Source: an uncultured Bradyrhizobium sp. (GTDB taxonomy: Bacteria > Pseudomonadota > Alphaproteobacteria > Rhizobiales > Xanthobacteraceae). Taken from it: a DNA stretch of 64,000 bases. The position numbers were made by a program, and so were the translations under genes. Below, one piece after another: positions 26,741 through 36,468 of this stretch (positions are counted from its first letter, which is position 1; the number at the start of each line of letters is the position of its first letter). The notes beneath the pieces are model-generated. The model saw only the letters and a list, made by a program, of their open reading frames with translations, had not been told where the DNA came from and searched no databases. Location of the stretch: contig NZ_CANSMR010000008.1 of the NCBI RefSeq assembly GCF_947648125.1, positions 1 to 64,000 of the forward strand, given 5' to 3'.

Positions 26741-26843
26741 GTCGTCCCCCGGCTTGACCGGGGGACCCAGTACGCCGCGGCTTCTCCGTGACTGACTAGT
26801 GTCTCTGGAATACTGGATCGCCCGGTCGAGCCGGGCGATGACA
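26741..26843. repeat. Intergenic palindromic repeat, CTGGATCGCCCGGTC family, copy 1
   Basis: Two hairpins, CCCCCGGCTTGACCGGGGG near 26746-26764 and CGCCCGGTCGAGCCGGGCG near 26819-26837, form the outer arms of a longer imperfect palindrome between the convergent transporter and GrdB-like genes. The second hairpin and the flanking TACTGGAT recur at 55691-55790. Confidence 0.75.
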
Positions 26844-26881
26844 CCGAGAGTTGGGTGAGTGATCGGGCTTAACGCAAAGCC

Positions 26882-27811
26882 TCACGCGACGCGCAGGCCC
26901 TTCGCGATTTCCTTCTGCGCGTCGAACTCACGACGCAGGCGGGCGAGCTCCTCGGCGCTCAGCGCATCGGCGTTGCTGTAGTCGCGCTTCCAGGAGGCGT
27001 CCTCGCTCCAGCGCAGCGGCGACTGCACGGTGGTCTGCGGACCGGGGGCAGTTTCCAGCACGCGCAGCGCCAGCTCCAGCGTGAACGCCTGCGAGGCCAC
27101 GTCATGCGGCTTACCGGCGGAGTTGCCGAGCGGGAAATCGGAGAACAGGAAGCGTGGCACCGCGGCGTGCTCGACGATATCCTTGGCGCAGCCCATCACG
27201 ACGGTCGGGATGCCGTTGGCCTCGAGATGCCGTGCGACGAGGCTGACGGTCTGGTGGCAGACCGGGCAGTTCGGCACCAGCACCGCGGCGTCGACCTTGT
27301 CGTCACGGCAACGCTTGAGGATTTCGGGCGCATCGGTCTCGATGGTGACGCGGTGGCTGCGGTTGGTCGGGGCGCCGAAGAAGCGTGGGGCGACTTCGCC
27401 GATCTTGCCGGCCGCGGCGAGGCGCTTGAGTTGCGCCTGCGGGAACCAGGTGCCGCTGTCGGTCGCCGTGGTGTGGGCGCGGTCATAGGCGATGTGCGAA
27501 ATCCGCAAATCGTGCGGCTGCGACGTGTCGCCGTCATAGACCGAATAGAACTTTGCCCCGCCATTGTATTTCGCGCCGGGGCCTTGGTCGCCCTTGGCTG
27601 GATCGAACGGTGCGGCGGTCGTGATGATGGCGACGCGGGACTGGTTCAGCGGCTTCGTTAGCGGCTGGAACGGGGCGGAAGTGTAGTGCGCCCAGCGGTA
27701 GGGGGTGGCGTAGCCGATCGCCGCATAATAATCGCGGGTCCGCTTCATGTAGCCGATCGGGGCGTCGTCGTCGGGGGCAAAGCCGAGTTGATCGTCTGAA
27801 GCTGCGGCCAT
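26882..27811 (-). CDS. GrdB-like (glycine/sarcosine/betaine reductase B-related) protein
   Basis: A 309-residue protein resembling the B subunit of glycine/sarcosine/betaine reductase. It has SRVAIITTAAPFDP near the middle of the N-half, a CPVC motif at Cys182/Cys185 (DAAVLVPNCPVCHQTVSL) where the clostridial enzyme carries selenocysteine, and GIPTVVMGCAKDIVEHAAVPR after it. Only cysteines are found and no in-frame TGA. No grdA or grdE genes lie nearby, so Stickland-type reductase activity is unlikely; a thiol-based reductase or another role is possible. AAGGGAG precedes the ATG at 27811; the frame runs nine codons further upstream. Confidence 0.75.
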   Translation of the reverse strand: MAAASDDQLGFAPDDDAPIGYMKRTRDYYAAIGYATPYRWAHYTSAPFQPLTKPLNQSRVAIITTAAPFDPAKGDQGPGAKYNGGAKFYSVYDGDTSQPHDLRISHIAYDRAHTTATDSGTWFPQAQLKRLAAAGKIGEVAPRFFGAPTNRSHRVTIETDAPEILKRCRDDKVDAAVLVPNCPVCHQTVSLVARHLEANGIPTVVMGCAKDIVEHAAVPRFLFSDFPLGNSAGKPHDVASQAFTLELALRVLETAPGPQTTVQSPLRWSEDASWKRDYSNADALSAEELARLRREFDAQKEIAKGLRVA

Positions 27812-27902
27812 TTTGCGCTCCCTTTTGCGCGCCATCATTTCAGTCCATAGCTAGACCACGAGCTTGCGGTGTCAAGCCACGCCGCGCGGGAACAGATTTG
27901 CG

Positions 27903-28997
27903 ATGCGAACAGGTCTTTGCGCCGCATGGGTCATGCTTGTGTTGCTGGTGTCGCCGGGTGGCGCCGGCGCGGAGGACGCGCCTGCCGCTCCTCCGGCGCC
28001 GCCGCCAGGTGCCGAACAGCCCGCAACGCCGCCTGCGGACAAGCCCGCCATGCCCGCCGAGCAACCTGCACCGCAGCCGGGAGAGCAGGCCGCACCATCG
28101 GCCGGGAAACCTGCCGCGTCTCCGGCGGACACGCCCGCGACACCTGCCGAGAAGCCCGCGGCGGCAACCGACAAGCCCGCGGATGACGCGCGCGAGAGCG
28201 ACACCCGCGAGGCGATGTGCCTGATGATCGAGTCGGCGGCGCGGGCGAACGATTTGCCGCTCGAATTCTTCGCGCGCGTGATCTGGCAGGAGAGCCGTTT
28301 CCAGGCCGACGCGGTTGGTCCTGTCACGCGGAGCGGCCAGCGCGCGCAGGGCATCGCGCAGTTCATGCCGGGCACGGCAAACGAGCGCGGGCTGCTCGAT
28401 CCGCTCGATCCGGTACAGGCGCTGCCGAAGTCGGCTGAATTCCTCAGCGAGCTGCGCAACCAGTTCGGCAATCTCGGCCTCGCGGCCGCCGCCTACAATG
28501 CCGGCCCGCGCCGGATCCGGGACTGGCTCGCCGGCTCCGGCTACATGCCGCAGGAGACGCGCAACTATGTCTCCGCGATCACCGGCTCCAGCGTCGACGA
28601 CTGGGCTGCCGCCGGCCGCAACGGCAAGATGCCGCAGCGTGCGCCGACCGCGAGCTGCCGTGAGCTGATGGCGCTGCTGAAGCGCGCGCCCAATCCGTTC
28701 GTGGCCGGGCTCGAGCAGCACATCACGCTGTCGGCGGCCAAGGTCTGGGGCGTGCAGCTCGCCGCCGGCTTCAGCCGCGACAAGGCGCTGGCGATGTATG
28801 CCCGTGCCATCAAGCGGCTGTCGAACGTGATCGGCGATCAGGACCCGAGCCTGCTCGGCTCGCGGCTGCGCAGCCGCGGCAGCGCGATGTTCTACCAGGT
28901 GCGCATCGGCGCCGACACGCGCCCTGAGGCCGACGGCCTGTGCAACCGCATCCGCAAGGCGGGCGGAGCATGCTTCGTGCTGAAGAACAGGGCGTGA
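27903..28997 (+). CDS. Lytic transglycosylase (SLT domain) with SPOR-like C-terminus
   Basis: A 364-residue exported peptidoglycan lyase. A signal peptide (1-23) is followed by a Pro/Ala/Lys-rich linker to about residue 98, with recurring DKPA and EKPA units. The SLT domain (about 104-215) has catalytic Glu130 in FARVIWQESRF, then QGIAQFMPGTA and LAAAAYNAGPRRI. The last 50 residues (MFYQVRIGADTRPEADGLCNRIRKAG) resemble a SPOR-type domain with two Cys. It would cleave glycan strands to leave anhydro-muropeptides. It diverges from the GrdB-like gene. Confidence 0.9.
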   Translation: MRTGLCAAWVMLVLLVSPGGAGAEDAPAAPPAPPPGAEQPATPPADKPAMPAEQPAPQPGEQAAPSAGKPAASPADTPATPAEKPAAATDKPADDARESDTREAMCLMIESAARANDLPLEFFARVIWQESRFQADAVGPVTRSGQRAQGIAQFMPGTANERGLLDPLDPVQALPKSAEFLSELRNQFGNLGLAAAAYNAGPRRIRDWLAGSGYMPQETRNYVSAITGSSVDDWAAAGRNGKMPQRAPTASCRELMALLKRAPNPFVAGLEQHITLSAAKVWGVQLAAGFSRDKALAMYARAIKRLSNVIGDQDPSLLGSRLRSRGSAMFYQVRIGADTRPEADGLCNRIRKAGGACFVLKNRA

Positions 28998-29018
28998 GGT
29001 GAAGGGCTGAACTCTCCA

Positions 29019-29104
29019 CGTCATTGCGAGGCGCGAAGCGACGAAGCAATTCATCGGCCCGCATGCGCGGAGGGATGGATTGCTTCGCTTCGCTCGCAAT
29101 GACG
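29019..29104. repeat. Intergenic palindromic repeat, GTCATTGCGAGCG family, copy 1
   Basis: CGTCATTGCGAGGCGCGAAG on the left and its near complement CTTCGCTTCGCTCGCAATGACG on the right enclose about 40 bases; the inner parts also pair (GAAGCAAT / ATTGCTTC). It lies between the transglycosylase and azlC genes. A second copy is at 48465-48548. Confidence 0.8.
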
Positions 29105-29206
29105 GTTGGGTCGTCGCCACCGCATACCGGACCTGTCCCCGCACTTGCTTGACCCTGCGTCGCGCGCGCCCTAAGCCGCCGACATTGCAAAACCTTCCGG
29201 CTCCCC

Positions 29207-29959
29207 GTGGCGCTTCCTCCGCTCGATTCTCCGCAATGGCAGACCTCGTTCCGCGCCTTCCTTTGGGGCGCGCGGTCGATCGGCGCCACCGTGCTGACCT
29301 TGGTGCTGTTTGCGACCTATCTCGGCATCGGCGCGCTGGCGCATGATTCCGGCTTCTCGCTGGGCTGGACCCTGGCGAGCACAGCGTTCGTCTGGGCGGG
29401 GCCTGCGCAGATCATCGTGATCACGACGCTCGGCTCCGGCGCCACCGTGCTGCAATCGGCGATCGCCGTCACCGTCAGCGCGATCAGGCTGTTTCCGATG
29501 GTGGTGTCGGTGCTGCCGATGATGCGCACCGAGGACACCAAGCGCCGGCATCTGATCCTGGTGGCGCATCTCACGGCGGTGACGCTGTGGGTCGAGTGCT
29601 TCCGCTTCCTGCCGCAGGTGCCGCGCAACCGGCGGATCGCCTTCATCCACGGGCTTGGTTGCGGGCTGGTGTCGGTCTGCCTGATCGCCAATACCATCGG
29701 CTACACGCTCGCGGCCAACCTCACGCCGCTGCTCGCCGCCGGCATGCTGATGCTGACGCCGCTCGCCTTCCTGTTCTCCACCGCGCGCAACTGCCGCGAA
29801 CTCGCCGACGTCATTGCGCTGGTGCTTGGGCTATTGCTGTTCCCGCTGGCGGCGATGCTGAACAGCGGCGTCGACATCCTGGTCAGCGGCGTCGTCGCGG
29901 GAACCATCGCCTATGGCGTGCACCGGGCGAGGGCAGGCATCGTGAAGGCGCGCGCATGA
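29207..29959 (+). CDS. azlC: AzlC family branched-chain amino acid exporter, large subunit
   Basis: A 250-residue inner-membrane protein that with AzlD exports branched-chain amino acids or related compounds. About seven hydrophobic segments are present, with the family stretches LASTAFVWAGPAQIIVITTL (61-80), SAIRLFPMVVSVLPMMR and AHLTAVTLWVECFRFLP. The start is a GTG at 29207; no nearby ATG fits the family length. Its last four bases overlap the start of azlD (ATGA), so the two are translationally coupled. Confidence 0.88.
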   Translation: MALPPLDSPQWQTSFRAFLWGARSIGATVLTLVLFATYLGIGALAHDSGFSLGWTLASTAFVWAGPAQIIVITTLGSGATVLQSAIAVTVSAIRLFPMVVSVLPMMRTEDTKRRHLILVAHLTAVTLWVECFRFLPQVPRNRRIAFIHGLGCGLVSVCLIANTIGYTLAANLTPLLAAGMLMLTPLAFLFSTARNCRELADVIALVLGLLLFPLAAMLNSGVDILVSGVVAGTIAYGVHRARAGIVKARA

Positions 29960-30300
29960 CGGGCTTCATCGGCGATTGGCATGCGCTGGCGATCCTGTTC
30001 GTGGCGGGTGTCATCCCCAACCAGATCTGGCGCATGCTCGGCCTGTGGTTCGGCGGTGGTATCGACGAGAATTCCGAGCTCTTGGTCTGGGTGAGGGCGG
30101 TCGCCACCGCGATCCTCGCCGGTATCATTGCGCAGATCGTGGTGCAGCCGCCGGGCGCGCTCGCTAGCGTGCCGGACTGGCTGCGTTACGGCGCCGTCGC
30201 CGCGGGCTTTGTGGCCTTCATGCTGGCGAGGAAATCGATCTTCGCCGGCGTGATCGTGGGCGAAATCGTCATGCTGTCAGGCAAATACTGGCTCGGCTGA
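29956..30300 (+). CDS. azlD: AzlD family small subunit
   Basis: A 114-residue membrane protein with four hydrophobic segments, overlapping azlC by ATGA. The family marker near residues 10-35, AILFVAGVIPNQIWRMLGLW, is present, as is the conserved AVATAILAGIIAQIVVQPP. It completes the AzlCD exporter and is presumably translated from the same message as azlC. Confidence 0.87.
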   Translation: MTGFIGDWHALAILFVAGVIPNQIWRMLGLWFGGGIDENSELLVWVRAVATAILAGIIAQIVVQPPGALASVPDWLRYGAVAAGFVAFMLARKSIFAGVIVGEIVMLSGKYWLG

Positions 30301-30361
30301 TTGCGGCAGCCGCATTATCCGTTACTCTCGTTCCCCAACAAGACAACAACGGGGAAACGGC

Positions 30362-31342
30362 ATGCGGCAGCGCGCATCATCGGCCTTTATCGTGGCTCTG
30401 ACTGCCTTGCTGGTAGCAGCGCCGCCTGCGCGTGCTGCGGACTATCCGACGTGTCCGATCAAGCTCGTGGTGCCCTACGCCGCGGGCGGCCCGACCGACG
30501 TGCTCGGCCGCATCGTCGGCGAATATCTCGGGCGCGATCTCAAGCAGGTGGTCGTGGTCGAGAACAAGGCCGGCGCGCAGGGCGCGATCGGCGCCGAAGC
30601 GGTGGCGCGCTCCGACCCCGATGGCTACACGCTGTTCGTGACAGCCGCCTCGATCTTCGTGCTCAATCCGCTGCTCTACAAGAAGCTGCCCTACGATCCG
30701 GCCCGGGATTTCCGCCTGCTGTCCGTGATCACGGATGCGCCGATGATCATGGAGGTGCATCCGTCCGTCCCGGCCAAGACGATCGCGGAGTTCGTCGCCT
30801 ACGCCAAGAAGAATCCCGGGAAACTCAATTTCGGATCGGCCGGCACCGGCGGCACGGTTCACCTTGCCGGCGAGATGTTCAAGCAGATGGCCGGCGTCGA
30901 GATGACCCACGTGCCGTACAAGGGCGCAGGACCCGCGCTGCAGGATTTGCTGTCAGGCAACATCCAGCTGATGTTCGACACGCTTGGCACCGCGCTGCCG
31001 CCGGTCAAGTCCGGTATGCTGCGCGCGCTCGGCGTCAGCTCGACCGAGCGCGTCCCCGATTTGCCCGATCTGCCGACGATTGCCGAGAGCGGCTACCCCG
31101 ATTATGCGGTCAGCGTCTGGTATGGTATTGCGGCGCCGTCGAAAGTGCCTCACGAGATTGCCGACAAGATCAAGGCGAGCCTCGACCGGGCCTTGAACGA
31201 CGAGGCGTTTCGCGCTTCGCTGGTCAGGATCGGTTTCCCGCCGCTGCGCGTAAAGGGCCAGGCCGAGATCGACAGATTTGTGGAAACCGATCGCGCGCGG
31301 TGGGCGGGCGTGGTCAAGGCGCTGAACATATCGTTGGACTGA
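30362..31342 (+). CDS. Bug-type (TctC) periplasmic solute-binding protein
   Basis: A 326-residue tripartite tricarboxylate transporter receptor. A signal peptide (1-25) ends at ARAAD. The family motifs are KLVVPYAAGGPTDVLGRIVG, VVVVENKAGAQGAIGAEAVAR and HVPYKGAGPALQDLLSGNIQLMFD (residue 180 onward). The genes for membrane subunits TctA and TctB are not here, which is common for the very numerous orphan Bug proteins. The ligand is unknown, probably a carboxylate. trmO begins four bases after its stop. Confidence 0.93.
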   Translation: MRQRASSAFIVALTALLVAAPPARAADYPTCPIKLVVPYAAGGPTDVLGRIVGEYLGRDLKQVVVVENKAGAQGAIGAEAVARSDPDGYTLFVTAASIFVLNPLLYKKLPYDPARDFRLLSVITDAPMIMEVHPSVPAKTIAEFVAYAKKNPGKLNFGSAGTGGTVHLAGEMFKQMAGVEMTHVPYKGAGPALQDLLSGNIQLMFDTLGTALPPVKSGMLRALGVSSTERVPDLPDLPTIAESGYPDYAVSVWYGIAAPSKVPHEIADKIKASLDRALNDEAFRASLVRIGFPPLRVKGQAEIDRFVETDRARWAGVVKALNISLD

Positions 31343-31345
31343 CAC

Positions 31346-31837
31346 ATGGTACGTGAAATGGAATTGCGCCAGGGCGAGGTCGCGGTCGACATGCCGACGG
31401 CGCGCGACGCCGGGCTCGTCTTCATCGGTCGCATCCGCACACCCTGGACCTCTCGGCTGGCGACGCCGCGGCAGGGTCGGCATGACGGTCCGGTGTGCCG
31501 GCTCGAGATCTTCGAGCCGTGGGTCGCCGCGATCAAGGGCGTCGATTTCTACTCGAATCTCGAAGTGCTGTACTGGCTGCACCAGTCGCGCCGCGACATC
31601 GTGCTGCAAAGCCCGAAGAACAACGGCAACACCCGCGGCACCTTCTCGCTGCGCTCGCCGGTGCGCCCCAATCCAATCGGGACATCGATCGTCAAGCTGG
31701 TCGGCGTCGAGGGCAACGTCATCCTGGTGCGCGGCCTCGACTGCCTCGACGAGACGCCGCTGATCGACGTCAAGCCCGACCGCTGCGAGTTCACCCCGCT
31801 CGCCCCGCCGCAGGCGGGGGATTTCGAGACGGAGTAG
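31346..31837 (+). CDS. trmO: tRNA m6t6A37 methyltransferase TrmO (TsaA/UPF0066)
   Basis: A 163-residue beta-barrel methyltransferase that uses SAM to methylate t6A37 in tRNA. The signature is present: FIGRIRTPW at 26-34, PRQGRHDGPVCRLEIFEPW, and the SPVRPNPIGTSIVKL motif near 104-118. It lacks the C-terminal extension of E. coli TrmO, as many bacterial forms do. It begins four bases after the Bug gene and is probably cotranscribed. It ends at a palindromic repeat facing the HIT gene. Confidence 0.88.
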   Translation: MVREMELRQGEVAVDMPTARDAGLVFIGRIRTPWTSRLATPRQGRHDGPVCRLEIFEPWVAAIKGVDFYSNLEVLYWLHQSRRDIVLQSPKNNGNTRGTFSLRSPVRPNPIGTSIVKLVGVEGNVILVRGLDCLDETPLIDVKPDRCEFTPLAPPQAGDFETE

Positions 31838-31841
31838 GATT

Positions 31842-31930
31842 CGTAGCCCGGATGAAGCGAAGCGAAATCCGGGACGGTCTTACAACGCTGTAAGGACTCC
31901 CGGATTGCGCTGCGCTTCATCCGGGCTACG
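31842..31930. repeat. Intergenic palindromic repeat, CGTAGCCCGGATGAAGCG family, copy 1
   Basis: CGTAGCCCGGATGAAGCGAA is matched by the inverted GCGCTTCATCCGGGCTACG, with inner arms AATCCGGGA / TCCCGGATT. It lies between the convergent trmO and HIT genes, starting five bases after the trmO stop. A second copy is at 40627-40713. Confidence 0.85.
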
Positions 31931-31953
31931 CAGCATCGCGCGTGTCGCGCGGC

Positions 31954-32379
31954 CTATTTCAACGCCGCGATCAGCTTCGCCGCATGCGCCTCCAGCACCT
32001 TGCCGTCTTCCTTGTGACTGGCGGGCGGCAGCAGCGCAACGCCGTCCTTGCGCGGCATCACGTGCATGTGCAGATGGAACACGACCTGACCCCCGGCCGG
32101 CTCGTTGAATTGCTGCACGGTGATGCCGTCGGCCTCGAACGCCTTCATTCCGGCGGCGGCGATCTTGTGGGCGGCGCGCGCGACGTGAGCGTAGTCGTCC
32201 GGGGTGATGTCGAGGATGTTGCGGGCAGGGGCCTTCGGAATGACAAGCGTATGCCCGGGCGAGCGCGGCATGATGTCGAGGAAGGCGAGCACGTGCTCGT
32301 TCTCGTAGACCTTGTAGGACGGAAACTCGCCGCGCAGGATTTTTGCGAAGGGGTTGTTGTTGTCATAGGCGGCGGGCAT
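31954..32379 (-). CDS. HIT family (Hint-like) nucleotide hydrolase
   Basis: A 141-residue histidine-triad protein. It has NNPFAKILRGEFPSYKVYEN at the N-terminus, FLDIMPRSPGHTLVIPK in the middle and the triad HLHMHVMPR near 105-113. Hint-type enzymes hydrolyse nucleoside phosphoramidates. AGGGAG precedes the ATG. It is the last gene of the minus-strand row RidA, GDPD, FemAB-like, HIT. Confidence 0.93.
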   Translation of the reverse strand: MPAAYDNNNPFAKILRGEFPSYKVYENEHVLAFLDIMPRSPGHTLVIPKAPARNILDITPDDYAHVARAAHKIAAAGMKAFEADGITVQQFNEPAGGQVVFHLHMHVMPRKDGVALLPPASHKEDGKVLEAHAAKLIAALK

Positions 32380-32432
32380 GGAGGCGGCTCCCTGGATTTT
32401 GTGGGTCTAATTTCTCGGTCGCGAGCCAAACG

Positions 32433-33683
<1,251 letters not shown>

Positions 33684-33709
33684 CGAGAGTGAAGACCGGT
33701 GCCTCTTTT

Positions 33710-33756
33710 GAGCATGATCTTTCCGGAACAGCTGGCTCCACTTCCGGATCATGCTC
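33710..33756. repeat. Intergenic palindromic repeat, GAGCATGATC family
   Basis: GAGCATGATCTTTCCGGA pairs with TCCGGATCATGCTC at the far end of a 47-base element. It sits between the GDPD and FemAB-like genes on the same strand, just before the FemAB start. From memory this is one of the most frequent intergenic repeats of Bradyrhizobium genomes. Confidence 0.75.
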
Positions 33757-33838
33757 CGCATTCCGCCATCGCCGATGACGACCAACTCCCGACAACATCG
33801 TGCGTCGCAGCGACGAGTTCAAGAGTCTCTGCGACATG

Positions 33839-34591
33839 TCAGGTTCCCGGCACAAACCCCTCGAAGATCATCTGGTCGGCGTAGCGCGCCGCGCGCTCGC
33901 GCTGTTCCGCGGTGCGCACGGTCCACGCCAGCAGCGGGCAGCCGAACACGTTGCGGGCGATCCAGGGCGCCGGCGCCGGGAGCTGGTTGACCCAGAAGGC
34001 AACAAAATGCGGCTCGGTCTTGAAGCCGTGGCGCAGGTACAGCATGCCGTCGCGCTGGGCCGGTGTCAGTTTGGTCCAGGAACTGTCGTCATAGGTGCGC
34101 TGGGCGGTAATGCCGCGCGGCAGGTTCGGCATGGCCTCGCGCAACGCCAGCACCTGGTCGGGATCGAACGACATGCCGACGACAGGGCCGGAATAGGACG
34201 ACAGCACCTCGGCCATCCGTCGAACCAGCTTGCGGTCGCTGTCGAAATGGCTCTTCACCTCGACCACCAGCGGGACGCGGCCGGCGACCAGCGCGCAGAG
34301 GTCGCCGAGCGTCATCATCTGCTCGGAGGTGTTCTTGAACTTCACCGCCTTCAGCTCGGCTGCGGTCTTGGTCGACAGCAGGCCCGAACCTTCGGTGAGG
34401 CGGCCGAGCGCATCGTCGTGATGCACCATCGCCTCGCCATCGGCGGTGAGCTGGATATCGCACTCGATCGCGAAATTGCCCATGACCGCGGCGTTGGCCG
34501 CGGCCGGCATGTTCTCGATGATGCCGCGTGCGGCATCGTGCAGGCCGCGATGCGCGACCGGCCGTTTGGTCAGCCAATCAGGCGCGCGCAT
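33839..34591 (-). CDS. Glycerophosphodiester phosphodiesterase
   Basis: A 250-residue TIM-barrel enzyme that splits glycerophosphodiesters into glycerol-3-phosphate and alcohol. The N-terminal motif VAHRGLHDAARGIIENMPAA supplies the catalytic His and Glu, and FAIECDIQLTADGEAMVHHDD supplies the metal ligands and second His. No signal peptide is seen, so it is cytoplasmic (UgpQ-like). It starts three bases after the stop of the RidA gene upstream, which implies cotranscription. Confidence 0.93.
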   Translation of the reverse strand: MRAPDWLTKRPVAHRGLHDAARGIIENMPAAANAAVMGNFAIECDIQLTADGEAMVHHDDALGRLTEGSGLLSTKTAAELKAVKFKNTSEQMMTLGDLCALVAGRVPLVVEVKSHFDSDRKLVRRMAEVLSSYSGPVVGMSFDPDQVLALREAMPNLPRGITAQRTYDDSSWTKLTPAQRDGMLYLRHGFKTEPHFVAFWVNQLPAPAPWIARNVFGCPLLAWTVRTAEQRERAARYADQMIFEGFVPGT

Positions 34592-34594
34592 CGC

Positions 34595-35062
34595 TCAGGA
34601 GACTTCGAACACGCCTTCGACTTCGACCGCAGCGTCCGCAGGCAGCGAGGCGACGCCCACGGTGGTGCGGGCATGGCGGCCCTTGTCGCCGAAGGCTGCG
34701 ACCATCAGGTCGGAGGCGCCGTTCAGCACCTTCGGTCCGTCGAAGAAATCCGGCGCCGAGTTGATGAAGCCGCCGAGCCGCACCACGCGCACGACCTTGT
34801 CGAGATCGCCGAGCGCCGCCTTGACCTGGGCCAAGAGGTTGATCGCGCAGCCCTGCGCCGCGGCGACGCCTTGCTCGAGCGTGACGCCGGCGCCGAGCTT
34901 GCCCTTGGCGAACAGCTTGCCTTCGGCGTTGAAACAGACCTGGCCCGAGACGAACAGCAGGTTGCCGCTGCGGACGAAGGGGACGTAATTCGCGACCGGC
35001 GAGGTCGGCTGGGGAAGTGTGATGCCCTGTGACGCCAGTTTCTGTTCGACGGTGCCCGCCAT
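34595..35062 (-). CDS. RidA family protein (YjgF-like), 155 aa
   Basis: A member of the RidA/YER057c/UK114 superfamily, in the slightly longer 155-residue group (starts EQKLASQGITLPQP). Other parts include VSGQVCFNAEGKLFAKGKLGAGVTLEQG and RHARTTVGVASLPADAAVEVE, where the Arg (RHART) corresponds to the enamine-binding arginine region. Such proteins hydrolyse reactive enamine/imine intermediates, although not all subfamilies do. It is the first gene of the RidA-GDPD-FemAB-HIT row and diverges from eipB. A second, shorter RidA is at 36.5 kb. Confidence 0.9.
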   Translation of the reverse strand: MAGTVEQKLASQGITLPQPTSPVANYVPFVRSGNLLFVSGQVCFNAEGKLFAKGKLGAGVTLEQGVAAAQGCAINLLAQVKAALGDLDKVVRVVRLGGFINSAPDFFDGPKVLNGASDLMVAAFGDKGRHARTTVGVASLPADAAVEVEGVFEVS

Positions 35063-35325
35063 TTTTGTTCCCCAATTGGATTTGCACGAAGCCTGAAACG
35101 CGGTCAGGGCCAAGTTTGTTTCGATTGTTTCGCGCATCGTGCCGCCGGTTGCAAGCGACGGTAAGGTGAGGACAGGGCGGCCGTGACGTGTGGAATCGCA
35201 CGAAAAGCTGCCAAAAATGACGACAAATTCGCTGCGCACATTGCTATTTTGTCAGATTTGCCCCAGTTGCGGCGCAATACCACCGTCACTATTGTGACGA
35301 ATCCCTGCCTCATCGAGGAAAAACC

Positions 35326-36198
35326 ATGACCCTGCCGTTTCGGAATCCGTCGCGTGCCCTGGTGCTCACGATCGCCGTTGCCGCAGGAACCGGCCTGGTT
35401 CATGGGGCGGCCGCTGCGGCCGCTGCGGCCGGCGGGCCGTTTCTCGCCCATCAGGCGCTTTACGATCTGAGCCTCGTGAAATCGCGCGGCTCCAATTCGG
35501 TCAGCGATGCGCGCGGGCGCATCCTCTACAATTTCTCCGGCAGCTCCTGCGAAGGCTACACCTCCGAATTCCGCCAGGTGTCCGAACTCGACAGTGGCGA
35601 GGGCAAGGTGACGCTGTCCGATCTGCGCTCGTCGTCCTGGGAGGACGCGTCGGGCAAGAGCTACCGCTTCAAGATCGACACGCGGATGAACGACAGTGAA
35701 TCGTCGCCGGTCGACGGTATCGCCGAGCGCGTGGGCGATCATATCACCGTGAAGCTGACCCAGCCGGTGAAGAAGACCTTCAATCTCGACGGCAAGATCG
35801 TGTTCCCGACCGAGCAGATCCAGCACATCATCGCCGCCGCCCGCGACGGCAAATCGGTGCTCGAGCAGACCGTCTATGACGGCTCCGACAATGGCGAGAA
35901 GGTCTACAACACGCTGACCGTGATCGGCCGGCCGATCACAGGCGACCGCGCGCCGTCATCGCCCGATCCGTCGACCGCGAGCGATGCGATGAAAACGATG
36001 ACGCGCTGGCCGGTGACGGTGAGCTACTACGACAGCGACGCGCGGGCCAAGGATGGCGAGCAGACGCCGGTCTACGCGATGTCGTTCGAGCTCTACGAGA
36101 ACGGCGTCTCCCGTGCGCTGGTCCTGGATTACAACGATTTCGTGATCTCGGGCGCGCTGGACAAGTTCGACGTCAGGGATTCCAAACCCTGCAAGTGA
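35326..36198 (+). CDS. eipB: Cell envelope integrity protein EipB (DUF1849)
   Basis: A 290-residue periplasmic protein of the EipB family, needed for envelope stability in Brucella. An N-terminal signal peptide ends in an Ala run (about 27-35). The mature part has LAHQALYDLSLVKSRGSN, FSGSSCEGYTSEFRQVSELD, and Cys75 plus Cys289, the pair that forms the family's conserved disulfide. HIIAAARDGKSVLEQTVYDGSDNG is also typical. It is a single gene, divergent from RidA, and ends just before a palindromic repeat. Confidence 0.9.
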   Translation: MTLPFRNPSRALVLTIAVAAGTGLVHGAAAAAAAAGGPFLAHQALYDLSLVKSRGSNSVSDARGRILYNFSGSSCEGYTSEFRQVSELDSGEGKVTLSDLRSSSWEDASGKSYRFKIDTRMNDSESSPVDGIAERVGDHITVKLTQPVKKTFNLDGKIVFPTEQIQHIIAAARDGKSVLEQTVYDGSDNGEKVYNTLTVIGRPITGDRAPSSPDPSTASDAMKTMTRWPVTVSYYDSDARAKDGEQTPVYAMSFELYENGVSRALVLDYNDFVISGALDKFDVRDSKPCK

Positions 36199-36238
36199 AG
36201 GCCGGTAAGTGACCGGCTCGCTATCGCCACCCATTCGG

Positions 36239-36373
36239 CGTCGTCCCGGGCAAGCGAAGCGCGACCCGGGACCCATAACCACGACCGTCAATTGTCTTGC
36301 CGCGTTGGAGCTACAGCGCGCTTTAGCAACTGCTCCCTGTGGTTATGGGGTCCCTGCTTTCGCCGGGACGACG
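36239..36373. repeat. Intergenic palindromic repeat, GTCGTCCCGGG family, copy 2
   Basis: The outer arms CGTCGTCCCGG and CCGGGACGACG, with an inner pair ACCCATAACCAC / GTGGTTATGGGGT, make a degenerate version of the repeat at 24511. It lies between eipB and ridA on the same strand. Confidence 0.8.
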
Positions 36374-36468
36374 GCGGAGCAAGCCTTGAGCAATAAGCCA
36401 GACCGCTCTGGCCGGAACCATCAGACACGAGTACGCTTCCCAAAACACGCGTGTCAGGGAGGCACATC

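Noticed and set aside
26882-27811. A selenocysteine codon in the GrdB-like gene
   Set aside because: The position is filled by ordinary cysteine codons and the frame has no internal TGA.
27840-29144. A 434-codon minus-strand frame over the lytic transglycosylase
   Set aside because: The transglycosylase has a signal peptide, SLT motifs and a sensible C-terminus, so the opposite frame is shadow.
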